Below are positions 48,957-59,830 of a stretch of DNA of 64,000 bases, piece by piece (position 1 is the first letter of the stretch; the number at the start of each line of letters is the position of its first letter). A program made the translations under genes and the position numbers. The notes under the pieces are model-generated. The model had not been told where the DNA came from, searched no databases, and saw only the letters and a program-made list of their open reading frames with translations. The stretch comes from Lingula anatina (Eukaryota; Brachiopoda; Lingulata; Lingulida; Lingulidae). Where the stretch lies: NCBI RefSeq assembly GCF_001039355.2, contig NW_019773625.1, forward strand, positions 923,079 to 987,078, given 5' to 3'.

Positions 48957-51173
48957 TCAAGTAAATAAATTTTCCATATAATGTTTAAACTGTATAATAT
49001 CAGTCATGAGCGAGCAAAAACAATCGTCCACAGTAAATCCTGCTGACCACGGTGAACGTTCCACTTCCCAAACTGATTTGCTCCTTATTGGTCTAGGTTG
49101 TTCACAGAATATTGTTATTTTTCCATTTAACTGTCTGAAATATTGCAGCTCAACATAGAAGTCATCGTCCTGTTTTGCTATTTCTTCCATTAATTTGTTC
49201 CTGAAATAATCGTAAACTGTAAAGTCTACGCTATCAGAAGTCTTATGTCTGGCAATAAGCTCGCCGTCAACGAAGCTCTCTGCATTGTACTTTCCCGTTA
49301 GTTTCCTCCTATAAACAATGTCTCTTAAATCCCAACACAGGCGACGTCGAAGTAAAACGAGGCCCTCGTCTGTTTTGTCCAGAATTGCTACAAAATCGTA
49401 ATACCTTGCCAGCTTATTCAAAAACGCTTTCAGATTTGTTTTATTGTCCCTTAAACTTTCGTGATACATCCCCATTTCTTGAGACATACTGTTTCTCCTC
49501 ATCCCTGGAGGAATCTTAAAGGATTTGCTCCATTTGTCATAACTGATTAGAAATTCCTTCATGTGATTGTCACTAGAAAACGGTAAGGTTGATTCAAGTC
49601 TCCTTCGATAAAAAAAGAACGCAGATATAAACTTAGAAAAGGGTTCTCTAACCAGACCAATTTTGAAAACGTCCTTAGGCATCGTCTTTCTGAAATGGGC
49701 TTCGTTAAAAGGGCAGTGATGAGCCATGATGTCGTATTTCTGGTTCAGTGGCAATGCAGACCCAAATGGGACAACTCGGAGTTTATTCATGAAAGCATAA
49801 CGTAAGAAAATATTCGTATGCGTCGTAGAACCACATTTGTGAACTTTGCGAAATAGAATATGGTTCTTTGGCATGCAGTTGAATATACCGTTTCTTTTTG
49901 GAAGACCGTCCCTCCATGCTTTAAATGCCTCCTCATAAGCGGTCGAACGGCTGCTATTCATTGGTCTAAAAAATTGATTGACGTTAATGATAAAATAGGC
50001 AAAAGTTTGCATTTTCACTGGGCCTATACATGTATGTTCAAATCTAAAAAGTATGTCCACTGGATTTTTTCTAAATTGAAAAAAAAACTTACCTAAGACG
50101 GATCCATTGTGTTAAGCAATGAATAAGTAGGAATCAAACTAAAATTGCAGTGAGGCATGGGGTGTCTTCTTAGTATGTACCACCAGCAGAAAGTGGTTTC
50201 AACACATAAATGTGCCAATGACGTGTTCACAAGGAACATTTAAAACTTTCTCCTTTGAAAAGGAGCAAGACTCCTCATCACAAATTGGCTACTATAAATT
50301 ATAATACCCATGTACTGGTCCTTATAACTAATGAACAACGGTTGGAGCAATGTTTTCTAGAGCTGTAAAATAAGCCATTTCCCAAATATCCAATTACTAT
50401 TAATTTGCAGTCGTCACTTGACAGTCGATACGGAATGCCGCCAGGGCGCGGTCCCACCCGTGGTACAGGACTGGCTGGAAATGCCGATCCCCGCACCGGT
50501 TCAGTGATGGTTTCTCTATCCTTTCATGGGTGGGCCGCCTTGCCTCCTCTCAAGAACCAGAAACCACCACTGACTGCCACGTGACGACTGCAATACCACG
50601 AGCAGTGTCACCTATACTGAGGTAGTGACAACTCCCTGAAGATGTCCCTGTGATAAAGGACGAAACGTCTAGCAGATCTATATGAGTTTCCAGTATGGGG
50701 TTTAATATTTTTGCCTTTTGAACATCACAACTGAATGAACCTTACCAAAATTCAAATTTTGATATAAAACCCCATAATTATTCTGCACAATTTTATTAGC
50801 CATTTAGTAAAGTTGGACTAGAAATGTTCCCAAACACTTGTTTTCGCTGTACTGCAGACAAAAAAAGTACAAATAGGGTCAACCCTCAGCCACAGCAACG
50901 TAAGTTCCAACTTAGCGTTGGTAGGGATTATAATTTGAGAGTATATTTTGCAGAAAGTATGACATTTTACTTAATTATAAATACTTACCCATTACGGCAG
51001 ATTTTCACATCTGATCGTACAATTTCCCTTCCGTGTGGACGAGCGTTTTTTTCCATTTCAAAAGATACCACTCGTAGATTATTTGGTACTTTGAGTAGAA
51101 CATATAACGTTAGAAAAGTGATGAAACTGGCAAGTATAAAAGACAAAATACGTCTGAGAGATGTCCGCGCCAT
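48957..51173 (-). CDS. Gal3ST-type galactose-3-O-sulfotransferase, copy C
   Basis: Exons 51173-50989 and 49965-48957, joined in phase 2 across a 1023-bp intron, give 397 residues. The start MARTSLRRIL is chosen by alignment with copies A and B; the frame is open further upstream, so a longer start is possible. The membrane segment is at about residues 8-27 and is followed by the shared stem YVLLKVPNNLRVVSFEMEK. The catalytic exon has KVHKCGSTT, YDIMAHHCPFN (Pro where A and B have Gly), LVREPFSKFISAFFFYRR, LLRRRLCWDLRDIVYRR and the C-terminal SPWSAGFTVDDCFCSLM. Its sequence sets it apart from B and D as a second subfamily within the unit. Confidence 0.87.
50300..50700. other. Intronic repeat fragment with hammerhead-like core
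   Basis: Within the intron of copy C, and repeated in copy E at about 61.2-61.6 kb, lies a GC-richer stretch unlike its surroundings. It ends with CTGAAGA (50636-50642), a GTCC/GGAC stem and GAAACGTC (about 50662-50669). This resembles the CUGANGA-stem II-GAAA core of hammerhead ribozymes found in some retroelements. However, I see no helix I pairing and no room for a helix III loop. It is more safely called a retroelement 3'-end fragment of unknown class. Confidence 0.35.
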
Positions 51174-53743
51174 TCTTTCCTGATGTCGGTGCACATTTAC
51201 GCTTTTTAAACCCACATTCACGTTACTCAACAATTTCCATGCATCACTATTATATGTCATGCGTAGAAACAGCTGACAGAAAGTGTGATCAATTTTTTAT
51301 CGAGTCCAATAGATGTGAAGAACATTAGTTCATAGAAACTGTACGTATTTAAAATCGCAAACAGTGAGAAAGTTTCCATTTACCTTTCTCCATTTTATTT
51401 TTCACAGATTGCAACAGTTATAGCTAGTGTAAGAACGATTGGTCAGTTGGAGAAAAACAGTTTATTCCGGTTCAAGCGAAATAACAGTTATCCATTATTA
51501 AATTAAATATAACTTGGCATTTGAGAAATTAATGATGCCAGCTACAGTTTAACTGACATATTACATCAATATGGTCAACTGATGACAAATACCATTTAAT
51601 CAACCTATATAAAATATATGAATAATATGTTTGTTTCTAAATCTGAGATTAAACAGGAATTCAAGAAAAAGGATATTTCAGCTGGGTAAGAAAAAATGAA
51701 TGTGCTCATTTTGCCAACCTTCTAGATGTCTGTCGATTATGTTGAAGTCTATAAAACTAAATGAATATGACTTGTGCATGTTGTATATACCTGGCCTCTG
51801 TTTTAACTTAATATCTGGTACAAACAATATTTGTATTTGGTATCTTTGCAGTGAGGTATGTATAAAGGGATGAGGTAAAATAAATTTTAATGTTTAATTA
51901 TTTGATACTACACCATGCGATGGCAGATTTAAAAATGGGCCAAATAATAGTAACATAAATGGTCAGAGCATTGAGAAATTAACAAAAAAAAAAAAAAAAA
52001 NATAAATTCCACATGCCCAGGGATGAACTAAATAAATCACTCAATCAACCATAAAAGAGATTTAAACTGCTCTTTTCTTTAATTTTATAACCTTTAGCTA
52101 CTCATCTAACTAACTTCTCGGCCCCTTTCATAGACGGCATAGAAAGCTAGCAGAGAAATCCGTTCAAATATCATTTTTCGGGTAATATTTAACGATTCTC
52201 CTAGTTATACTCATTGAAACTATATACTGGCATTCGGCTGGTTTTTGTGGTAAAAAATTGACTTCAAATTATTTAATAACTCTTAAATAAATGTACTAGA
52301 TATGGTTTTCTCAAATGATATAAAAGGACACGCTTGACGAGCTGAGCTACATGTATCCCATCTCACTACAGTACACCTAGCTAGCCATATCAATACAATA
52401 ATCACATCATCAGAGTCAATAATTCTTATCCCTCTGGCTCTGTTGGCTCATCCACTGCCATTGTAGTCAGGGCTACGCACGTGCCCCTACATTGACTTCC
52501 GATCTATAATCAGACAGTCAGCTGAAATGGCATGAATTGGTTTGGGCACGCCCAACTTAAACACAGTTAAAAGCAGCTCTGCTGTTTCACCCTATTCCTA
52601 TGTAACTGAGGTTATTCACGTGTCCCTAGTTAGGGTTCATATCTGTAATTAGGCAGCCACCACAAATGCACCGAGTTGGGTCCCACACAATTTGAATTAA
52701 AACATGGCATAAAACAATAATTAGTATTTAAAAACATGGCATATGTATGTATATAACTGAACAACCATTTTTAAGCCCGCATACGCATTACCGACGATTT
52801 TGAACATCACCATATCACGTGTGGAAACAGCTGCCAGAAAATTTGATCAAAATTTTATCGAGTGCAATGAATAGGAAGACCATTAGTCCATACATTTAAA
52901 AGTAATACGTATTAACGTCGGTCATGCTATTTTAAAGGAGGGTCAAGAAAGCGTTAAGCAATGAAGCTAAATTACATTTTGATAATCAGTATTAATTTCC
53001 AAAATGTACATATTTTCAAGCATTGAAATTACTAACCTGTGCTTACTGCTTGAGCTTGCAATGAAAAGAATGGATATTATCGTTCTCTCTGCTAAAGTCC
53101 AAGTAAGTATAAATGGCCATTTAATCAATAATGCAAACGCATAAATGAAAATTAATCTAGTGCAAAGGCATGTTTCTCTATCCACGTTATAAAGTGAATG
53201 CTTCAAATGCTTCACCAACGTGGAGAAGTCACGAGAAAAAAAATTAGTGAAAATCTATCAAGATTTCAGAATGCAGCATAAGTTTTGCTAAAATCTAAAT
53301 TTCCTGACAATTCAACCCATTCTATCTTGGCACTTGTCATTGTTTTACACGCACTCACACACACCTTTGCAAAGAATCCGATTTGCCTATCATGGTGCAG
53401 GTCCGAAAATGTCACAAACATAATTGTATTTATCATCCGCTGAAAAATCTCGCCGACCATCAATAGTTTAGACAGTTTTAAATCTCGTATTATCCGGAAG
53501 GAAGTGTGAGAACAGAGATCGTGAAAATGTCGGAGTTTGAAAAAAAAAATGACAAAAGCGCGGGGTTAAGGTCTTCCCCATGATTTTCCCCAGATTGTCA
53601 AAGTTATAGCAAGTGTAAGAAAAGGTTGGTTAGTTGGAGAAAAATACCGTTTACACCGGCTAAATTCTTTAAGCGCATTTTTTGCAGGAATATCCTAGAC
53701 TGTGCACCTCTAATATTTATCAACCGATGATAACTATGCCTGC
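51174..53743. other. 5' flank of copy C and spacer to copy D
   Basis: The sequence upstream of copy C exon 1 (51.26-51.48 kb) has diverged partial duplicates at 52.80-52.89 kb and 53.58-53.67 kb, with no exon attached. A poly-A run with a lone N at 52001 marks an uncertain join. A minus-strand ORF (52967-53218, 83 codons, hydrophobic) ends near a splice-donor-like GTTAGTAA. Its partner in unit 2 (63493-63690) has a different end, so I do not call it a gene. Confidence 0.55.
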
Positions 53744-55510
53744 TCAAAATCTGATTATACACCAAGCGTAATTTTTTAATTTTTCCACATTCATGTAATG
53801 TTTAAATTGTATAATATCAGTCATGAGCGAACAAAAACAATCGTCCACAGTAAATCCTGTCGACCACGGCGACGGTTCAACTTCCAAAATTGAAGTGCCC
53901 CTTACAGTTTTAGGTCGGGCACAGAATTTTGTTATTTGTCCATTCAACTCTCTGAAATATTTCAACTCCACATAAAAATCATTCCCCTGTTTTGCTATTT
54001 CTTTTATTAATTTGTTCTTGAAATAATTGTAAAGAGCAAAGTCTACGCTATCAGAAGTCTTGTGTCTGGCAATAAGCTCGCTGTCAAGGAAGCTCTCTGC
54101 ATTGTATTTTCCCGTAAGTTTTCTCCTGTAGATAACGTCTCTTAAATCCCAACACAGGCGACGTCGAAATAAAACAAGACATTCGTCCGTTTTGTCCAGA
54201 ATTACTACAAAATCGTAATAGTTTGCCAGCTTATTCAAAAACGCTTTCAGATTTGTTTTATTGTTCCTTAAACTTTCGTGATACATCCCCATTTCTTGAG
54301 ACATACTGTTTCTCTTCATCCCAACAGGAATCTTAAAGGATTTTCTCCATTTGTCATAATTGATTAGACATTCTTTCATGTGGTTGTCACTAGAAAAGGG
54401 TAAGGTTGATTCAAGGCTCCTTTGATAATAAAAGAACGCAGATTTAAACTTACAAAAGGGTTCTCTAACCAGACCAATTTTAAAAACGTCCTTAGGCATA
54501 GTCTTTCTGAAATGGGTTTCGTTAAAACCGCAGTGATGAGCCATGATGTCGTATTTCTTACCAGCAGACAATTTAGAGTCAAATGGGACAACTCGGAGTT
54601 TATTCATGAAAGCATAGCGCAAGAAAATATTTGCATACGTCGTAGACCCACATTTGTGAACTTTGCGAAATAAAACGTGGTTCTTTGGCGTGCAGTTGAA
54701 TGCGTTTCTTCTTGGGAGTTTGGCCCTCCATGCTTTATATGCCTCCTCGTAAGTTACCAACAGGCTGCTCAACATTGATCTTAAAAGAGTTGATTTAACG
54801 TAGTTACCCATAATGATAAAGTGAGCGTTCTCCCATACCGGGGGAACAATTAAAAAAAAACTATATGTTTGTTATACCTACAATTTAAAGCAAAAACTGC
54901 CATGTAGCTTATTGATTTTCCAGAGACTGAGAAATGAAGAATAATTTTGAATATTTGTTGAAGACATTTAGGAACTGTATAAAATTAACCAAGAGCGTTT
55001 AAAATTGCCTTTCTGTCTTCTACACCTTGGCCTGAAACCCAGCCATGTCACTAAGGAGGGTGAGGAGCTACTGATGATTGAACTTTAAGTGATATAGGGA
55101 TGAAGAAAACACATAACTTTTCTGCACAATTTAACGTGAACTGAAATTCTGACGCACCCATTTTCGATCTCCTACAGGTGCCAATAGATTCAGTTATATT
55201 CATTCTTTACTAAGGTAAGTCACGGCACCTTCAAGCCAGCGGTTGTGGTGGTGTAGGAAAATATGACGAAAAGGATCATTTATTTTTTGCAAAACGTATG
55301 ACATTTTAATCTAACATGAATACGTACCCCCTGCGGCACATCTGATCGTGCAATTTTCCTTGCGTGTGTACGAACAGTTTTTTCCATTTCAAAAGATACC
55401 ACTCGCAGATTATTTGTCAGTTTGAGCAGAATATATAACGTTAGAAAAATGACCAAATATTCAAGAATTAAAGACCAAAACACAAGTTTCATACGTTTGT
55501 GCAGAGACAT
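53744..55510 (-). pseudogene. Gal3ST-type sulfotransferase, copy D (probable pseudogene)
   Basis: Counterpart of copy B in unit 2: exon 1 55510-55328, exon 2 54779-53744. Exon 1 lacks 8 bp that B has near its donor (B reads CGGCAGATTTTCACATC, D reads CGGCACATC), so it is 183 nt instead of 191. Splicing at the conserved sites then puts exon 2 out of frame, with a stop 15 codons in. Other signs of relaxed constraint are a Glu in the membrane segment (LILEYLV for LILAYLV), Cys for Ser in REPFCKF, and loss of one codon near the start of exon 2. The stop codon and overlapping AATAAA are also lost and 11 codons added. Exon 2 alone is still open over 345 codons, so decay is recent. A haplotype or assembly variant cannot be excluded. 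Confidence 0.8.
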
Positions 55511-56078
55511 TTTCCTTCTCGTCTTGTTCGTAGCCAACTGGAATGTACCTTGAGTAACATGCACAGCTGCTTGGAAATACTATCACTTTGTATGCATTAT
55601 TGAAAACAAGAGGTGGTTCTGAAGACAAAGTCAGGTTCCCACCAATTTGGTGCCTAAACATGACAGATTGCAAATTAATGTATTAGAAACCTGACGCAAT
55701 GTGTGCATGAATCTAATATTATAACCAGCATGCTTATATTTATATCTGTGGCTAAGTAGAATTTTTAGATAATCTTTCAAAATATTTCCTTTTGTCTACC
55801 ACAATGAATACGGGGATTGGTAACAAAATATTTCTTGTTTTTTTCTATTAACACATGCACAGGGCAACGCTTTGTAGTAATTTTAACTACTCATCGTCCA
55901 CTGTATGCGAATTACAAGATGGTACTAATATCGAGGCGCAGCTGTGTCCAGCAACAGAAACACAGATCGGAACAAATATAGCAAGAGTGGCAGAAAACGA
56001 TACTGATTACTTGATCGCGGAAAACAATCAGGGTTCCTTTATCCTTTTTCTTCCTTTCTGTAAATTTTTTAGAAAATA

Positions 56079-56120
<42 letters not shown>

Positions 56121-57025
56121 CGTTGGAGGCGAAGTCTTGGTGAACACATTGTTAAAAATCTCCTGTCAAGATCAGTCGCCGTAATTCATCAATCCCAAGT
56201 TTATATGATATCATGCCCCTTCATCCAACTCGCCAAAGTGCACGGCAGAGGATAGGCGAACTTGGTATGCCATGGTCACCAAAGTCGTAGGATACTGCAC
56301 TTCAAGAATTGGATACAACAACACAATACAACAACCCAGTAAATCCATAATTTCAAGATGCTCTGCACGCCTTACGTGCGGTTGTGTCAGCAGGCACATA
56401 TGACTCTTCCAAACGTTAATGGAAGGGTGTGATTGCGTTTTGTAAACGATCACACCCTTTTGTGTTAGTGCATTGTGTTGGTTCATTCTTTGGGGAAACT
56501 CCATGCACATAGATTGACATATTGTCCCAACCCGCGACAGATTGGATCTCGCCACATAGAATGTCCTCCGTCATTTCTCACCATGTGCTGTGTTTTCCAG
56601 GTGGGCCTAACTGGGTGGATTCTTAAGCTATCTCATTCGTCCTTTTTTATTTCCATATAAATATATATAGTTGTTAAACTTAAAAAATTCCTTTTGTGTA
56701 CAGTATTTGTATATATGTAGAAAAAAAAACTGAAAATTTTGTTCCAAGTTGTTTTATTCCTACCGAGCCTCATCAGAGTTTACTTGGCTATGGATGTGTT
56801 TATGATATCATAGTTGTGAATAGTCACGTCATGGTCGCAACGACACAATCACATCTCTGGATAAACAATAAGCGTTTGGTTGTACCTTCAAGCCGTATAG
56901 CACTATAGATCTACGCCGGGTAAATCAGCCGTGTAACTTATACGGTTCTTATACAGGTTGCATGAAAGCCATATATAACTTTTAAGTTCCCGACAGACCC
57001 CAGGGAGAAGGCCACAATCCGGCGT
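55511..57025. other. Spacer of unit 2 with mariner- and hairpin-free site
   Basis: It parallels 45553-46778 plus 48093-48630 of unit 1 but joins them directly. At about 56700 the left and right flanks of the mariner-type element meet (CAGTATTTGTATATATG). Near 56905 the hairpin target is uninterrupted. An (ATT)n tract lies at 56078-56121. Small ORFs here are diverged copies of those in unit 1. Confidence 0.65.
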
Positions 57026-57770
57026 GGCTTCTTTAGGATCGCCAGATTCCCTGGGGCCATCGACTGTGTAGATGCTACACACATAAGGATAACGGCACCC
57101 ACGTTGAATGAGCCTGCTTCGCCAAAGGAAAGATTTTCCACAGCTTGAACGTTCAAGCTACCTGTGTCCACAAACGTATTGATCTTTATTATATATATAC
57201 AACTTTTCTATAGGTAACTTAGGTATCGCTGTGTCTTCAGACCATTACCTTCACGTGAAAACATGTTTTGGGACCACGCTTCATACACAGTATAGACTTT
57301 TCCCGGTTGCATAGTGTGGGGGACCCTTTCTAATAAACCTCCAGGAGTCGGGCACAATGTGCTCTCATCTTTGGTTAAAGCAACCTGTAAAACCGCCACA
57401 GAGATCCCCAAGTTCTATGTCTTAAACTCTGCACACGGAACACGGAAAAGAATGAAATGACTATATTTTACTAAACTAAAAGTTACATGGTACAATTAAG
57501 ATCCCTTCTCACCCTTAGTGCAATCCCTCTCATATCCTTCCAAGTCTCTCTCCTAATCTCTCCAGTCTCCTCTAGTGACTCTTTTAAGATTTAAGTTCAC
57601 AGATTTTTATGCTTAACTTTATCAATTAAATTGCCATCCACATAACTTATAAACTGATTAGTTAATTCAGACACAAGTCCACCCCCACATGGTGGGCTCT
57701 CCCAATAACTCCATGTAATCAAGATCTAACGGATTACCAGCTTGAAACAAAGGACATTCAAATTTGTTCT
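57026..57770 (+). mobile_element. Insertion unique to unit 2 with PIF/Harbinger transposase scrap
   Basis: About 745 bp with no counterpart in unit 1. From 57032 the plus strand reads FRIARFPGAIDCVDATHIRI (DDE-type catalytic block of Harbinger/HARBI1 transposases), then TAPTLNEPA. After a frameshift, 57127-57183 reads GKIFHSLNVQATC, the next conserved block. The rest is unclassified. Only about 50 codons survive, so the transposase is inactive. Confidence 0.7.
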
Positions 57771-57843
57771 CATTCGTTCTTTTTATTTCCATATATATAT
57801 ATATAGTTGTTAAACTTCAAAAATTCCTTTTGTGTACAGTATA

Positions 57844-59223
57844 CAACATTGGTCAAAAAGGTTGTCCCACCCCCACAACCATGTGCCTTTATTTACAAAT
57901 GATCACCTCACAGCTGTAAATTGTTAGAAATAGTGCTTTTTATTACAGATAAAGTGTCTAACATGATTAATGGTTAAAAAAATACAAAATAGTGTTGAAA
58001 ATATACACATTTTATACCATTTGGTAAAAATTATGAGAGGTACCCCCTCAAATCCACTGTTTAACTGTGACTTCTACAGATGTAAAGAAATGTCTATTAA
58101 ATTGAAAAGACGCCATCAAATGTCACCAAATTCACACACAATTAGCATTAGGGTGTGCTCGTTGAAGATCACGTGCCTAACAGCGTGTGCGTCTACCACG
58201 TACTGCAATTATCTCCTGTAGACGGCGCGACAAGCCTTCAACACGGGTAACAATTCTGTTTTGTGGGATATTGTCCCATTCATCCTAAATAGCGTGGCGG
58301 AATTGGTCAAGATTATTTGGGAATTTGTTCTCCTCTGCAATGCACATTCCAATTAATGCCACAGGTGCTCAGTAGGATTAATATCAGGGCTCAAAGACGG
58401 TTGTCCTATCCTCAGAGCCCTGTGTTTCTGCAACAAATCGCTTGCCAGACGAGAGCTGTGAGAAAGTGCGTTGTCACAATGAAGCCAGTAGCATCCCTGA
58501 ATTCACCTCTTGCAAATGGAGTGAGATTTCTGTTGAGAATGTTACATTAAAATACCCCTGTTAAGTTCTGTTCCAAAAGGGAAAAAATTTACTGACACCA
58601 TGGGCTTGGAATGTTCTCCAGATGCGGACTGATCTAACACCTCAGGCGATATTATCCTACACACACCCTTTCAAGAGGCATTTTTAAACATGTCTATGGA
58701 CCCTCATTTGACCATCGATGGGATACAAGAAATCATTTGATTCTGCATCAAAACCGACTCCCTTCCAGTGATGGATGGCCAGGTTCAGGTGCCTGTGGGA
58801 TCAATGAACGTAGCATTCTCAGCTGATATCTCATTCCATCTTCAAGAACTGACTTTGGGGTTAACTCCAGGCTTCATCATGACTGCACACTTGCTCACAC
58901 TTCTCGCCTGGCAAGTGTTTGTTGAAGAAACACAATGCCCTAAGGATGGAATCACCATCTTTGAGCCCTGATATTAAACTTACTAATCAACTGTGACATG
59001 AATTGGAGTGTGCAATGCAAAGGAGAACCAACCCCATAAAAACGTGGACCAACTCCCCCAACTTGTTTAAGAAGAATGGGACAATATCCCACAAAACAGA
59101 ATTGTTACCCGTGTTGAAGGCTAGTCGTGCCGTCTATTTCTAACAATTTACAGCTGTGAGATGATCATTTGTAAACAAAAGCACATGGTAATGGGGGTGG
59201 GACAACCTTTTTGACCAATGTTG
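57844..59223. mobile_element. Foldback Tc1/mariner-derived element, copy 2
   Basis: A 1380-bp relative of the element at 46779-48092, with the same TA flanks, terminal repeats and inverted transposase 3' pieces. On the minus strand of the left arm the reading SLSPDINPTEHLWH followed by a stop and LECALQRRT is clear Tc1-type sequence. It carries about 69 bp in the middle (about 58699-58768) that copy 1 lacks, and other independent small indels. Confidence 0.75.
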
Positions 59224-59830
59224 TACATGTATGTATATATGTAGAAAAAAAATACTGAAAATTTGTTTTATTCCTACTGGGCAAGTTTACTTGGCTATGG
59301 ATGTGTTTATGATATCATAGTTGTGAATAGTCACGTCATGGTCGCAACGACACAATTACATCTGGATAAACAATAAGCGTTTGGTTGTATGAAAGCCGTA
59401 TAGCGCCGTTTAACTTATACGGTTCTTATACAGGTTACATGAAAGCCATATATAACTTTTAAGTTCCCGACAAACCCCAGGGAGAAGGCCACAATCCGGC
59501 GTGTTTATTTTATGTTTATGACTCAGACCCCAACAACAAGAAAAGCGCTATGCATGGCACCAACACGAAATGAACGCCCCGCAATGATATATACTAAAAA
59601 GTCTTTCACTGGCGTCAGTATATTGTTATGGGAGATTGAAATGATAATTACTGCCCGAAGAACTAAATAATGCGCATATTACCATATGTGCTGTGTACCT
59701 AATTATTTTACCTTGATATTAGCGATGGTTATTATAACGAGTTTTGTGTATATAATTTTTGTGGAACTAAATAAACGTCGTTTTGCTTCTCATTACTGAA
59801 TTTTGGTGATCTGCATTTCGTCTGCACAAC
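59224..59830. other. Spacer between mariner-type element and copy E
   Basis: It matches 48093-48956 of unit 1 but without the 206-bp hairpin and with a small deletion around the hairpin's target. No other feature is seen. Confidence 0.6.

Larger units (their letters stand above)
43787..53750. repeat. Tandem segmental duplication, unit 1 (about 10 kb)
   Basis: The sequence from TTATACACCAAGCGTA at about 43787 recurs at about 53751, and the whole block is repeated in order: a sulfotransferase gene, mobile elements, a second sulfotransferase gene, and flank. The offset is 9962 bp at copy B/D exon 2, and grows to 10874-10908 bp at C/E because unit 2 gained sequence near 57 kb. A poly-A run with a lone N (52001) lies inside. 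No gap marks the unit junction. Confidence 0.9.
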
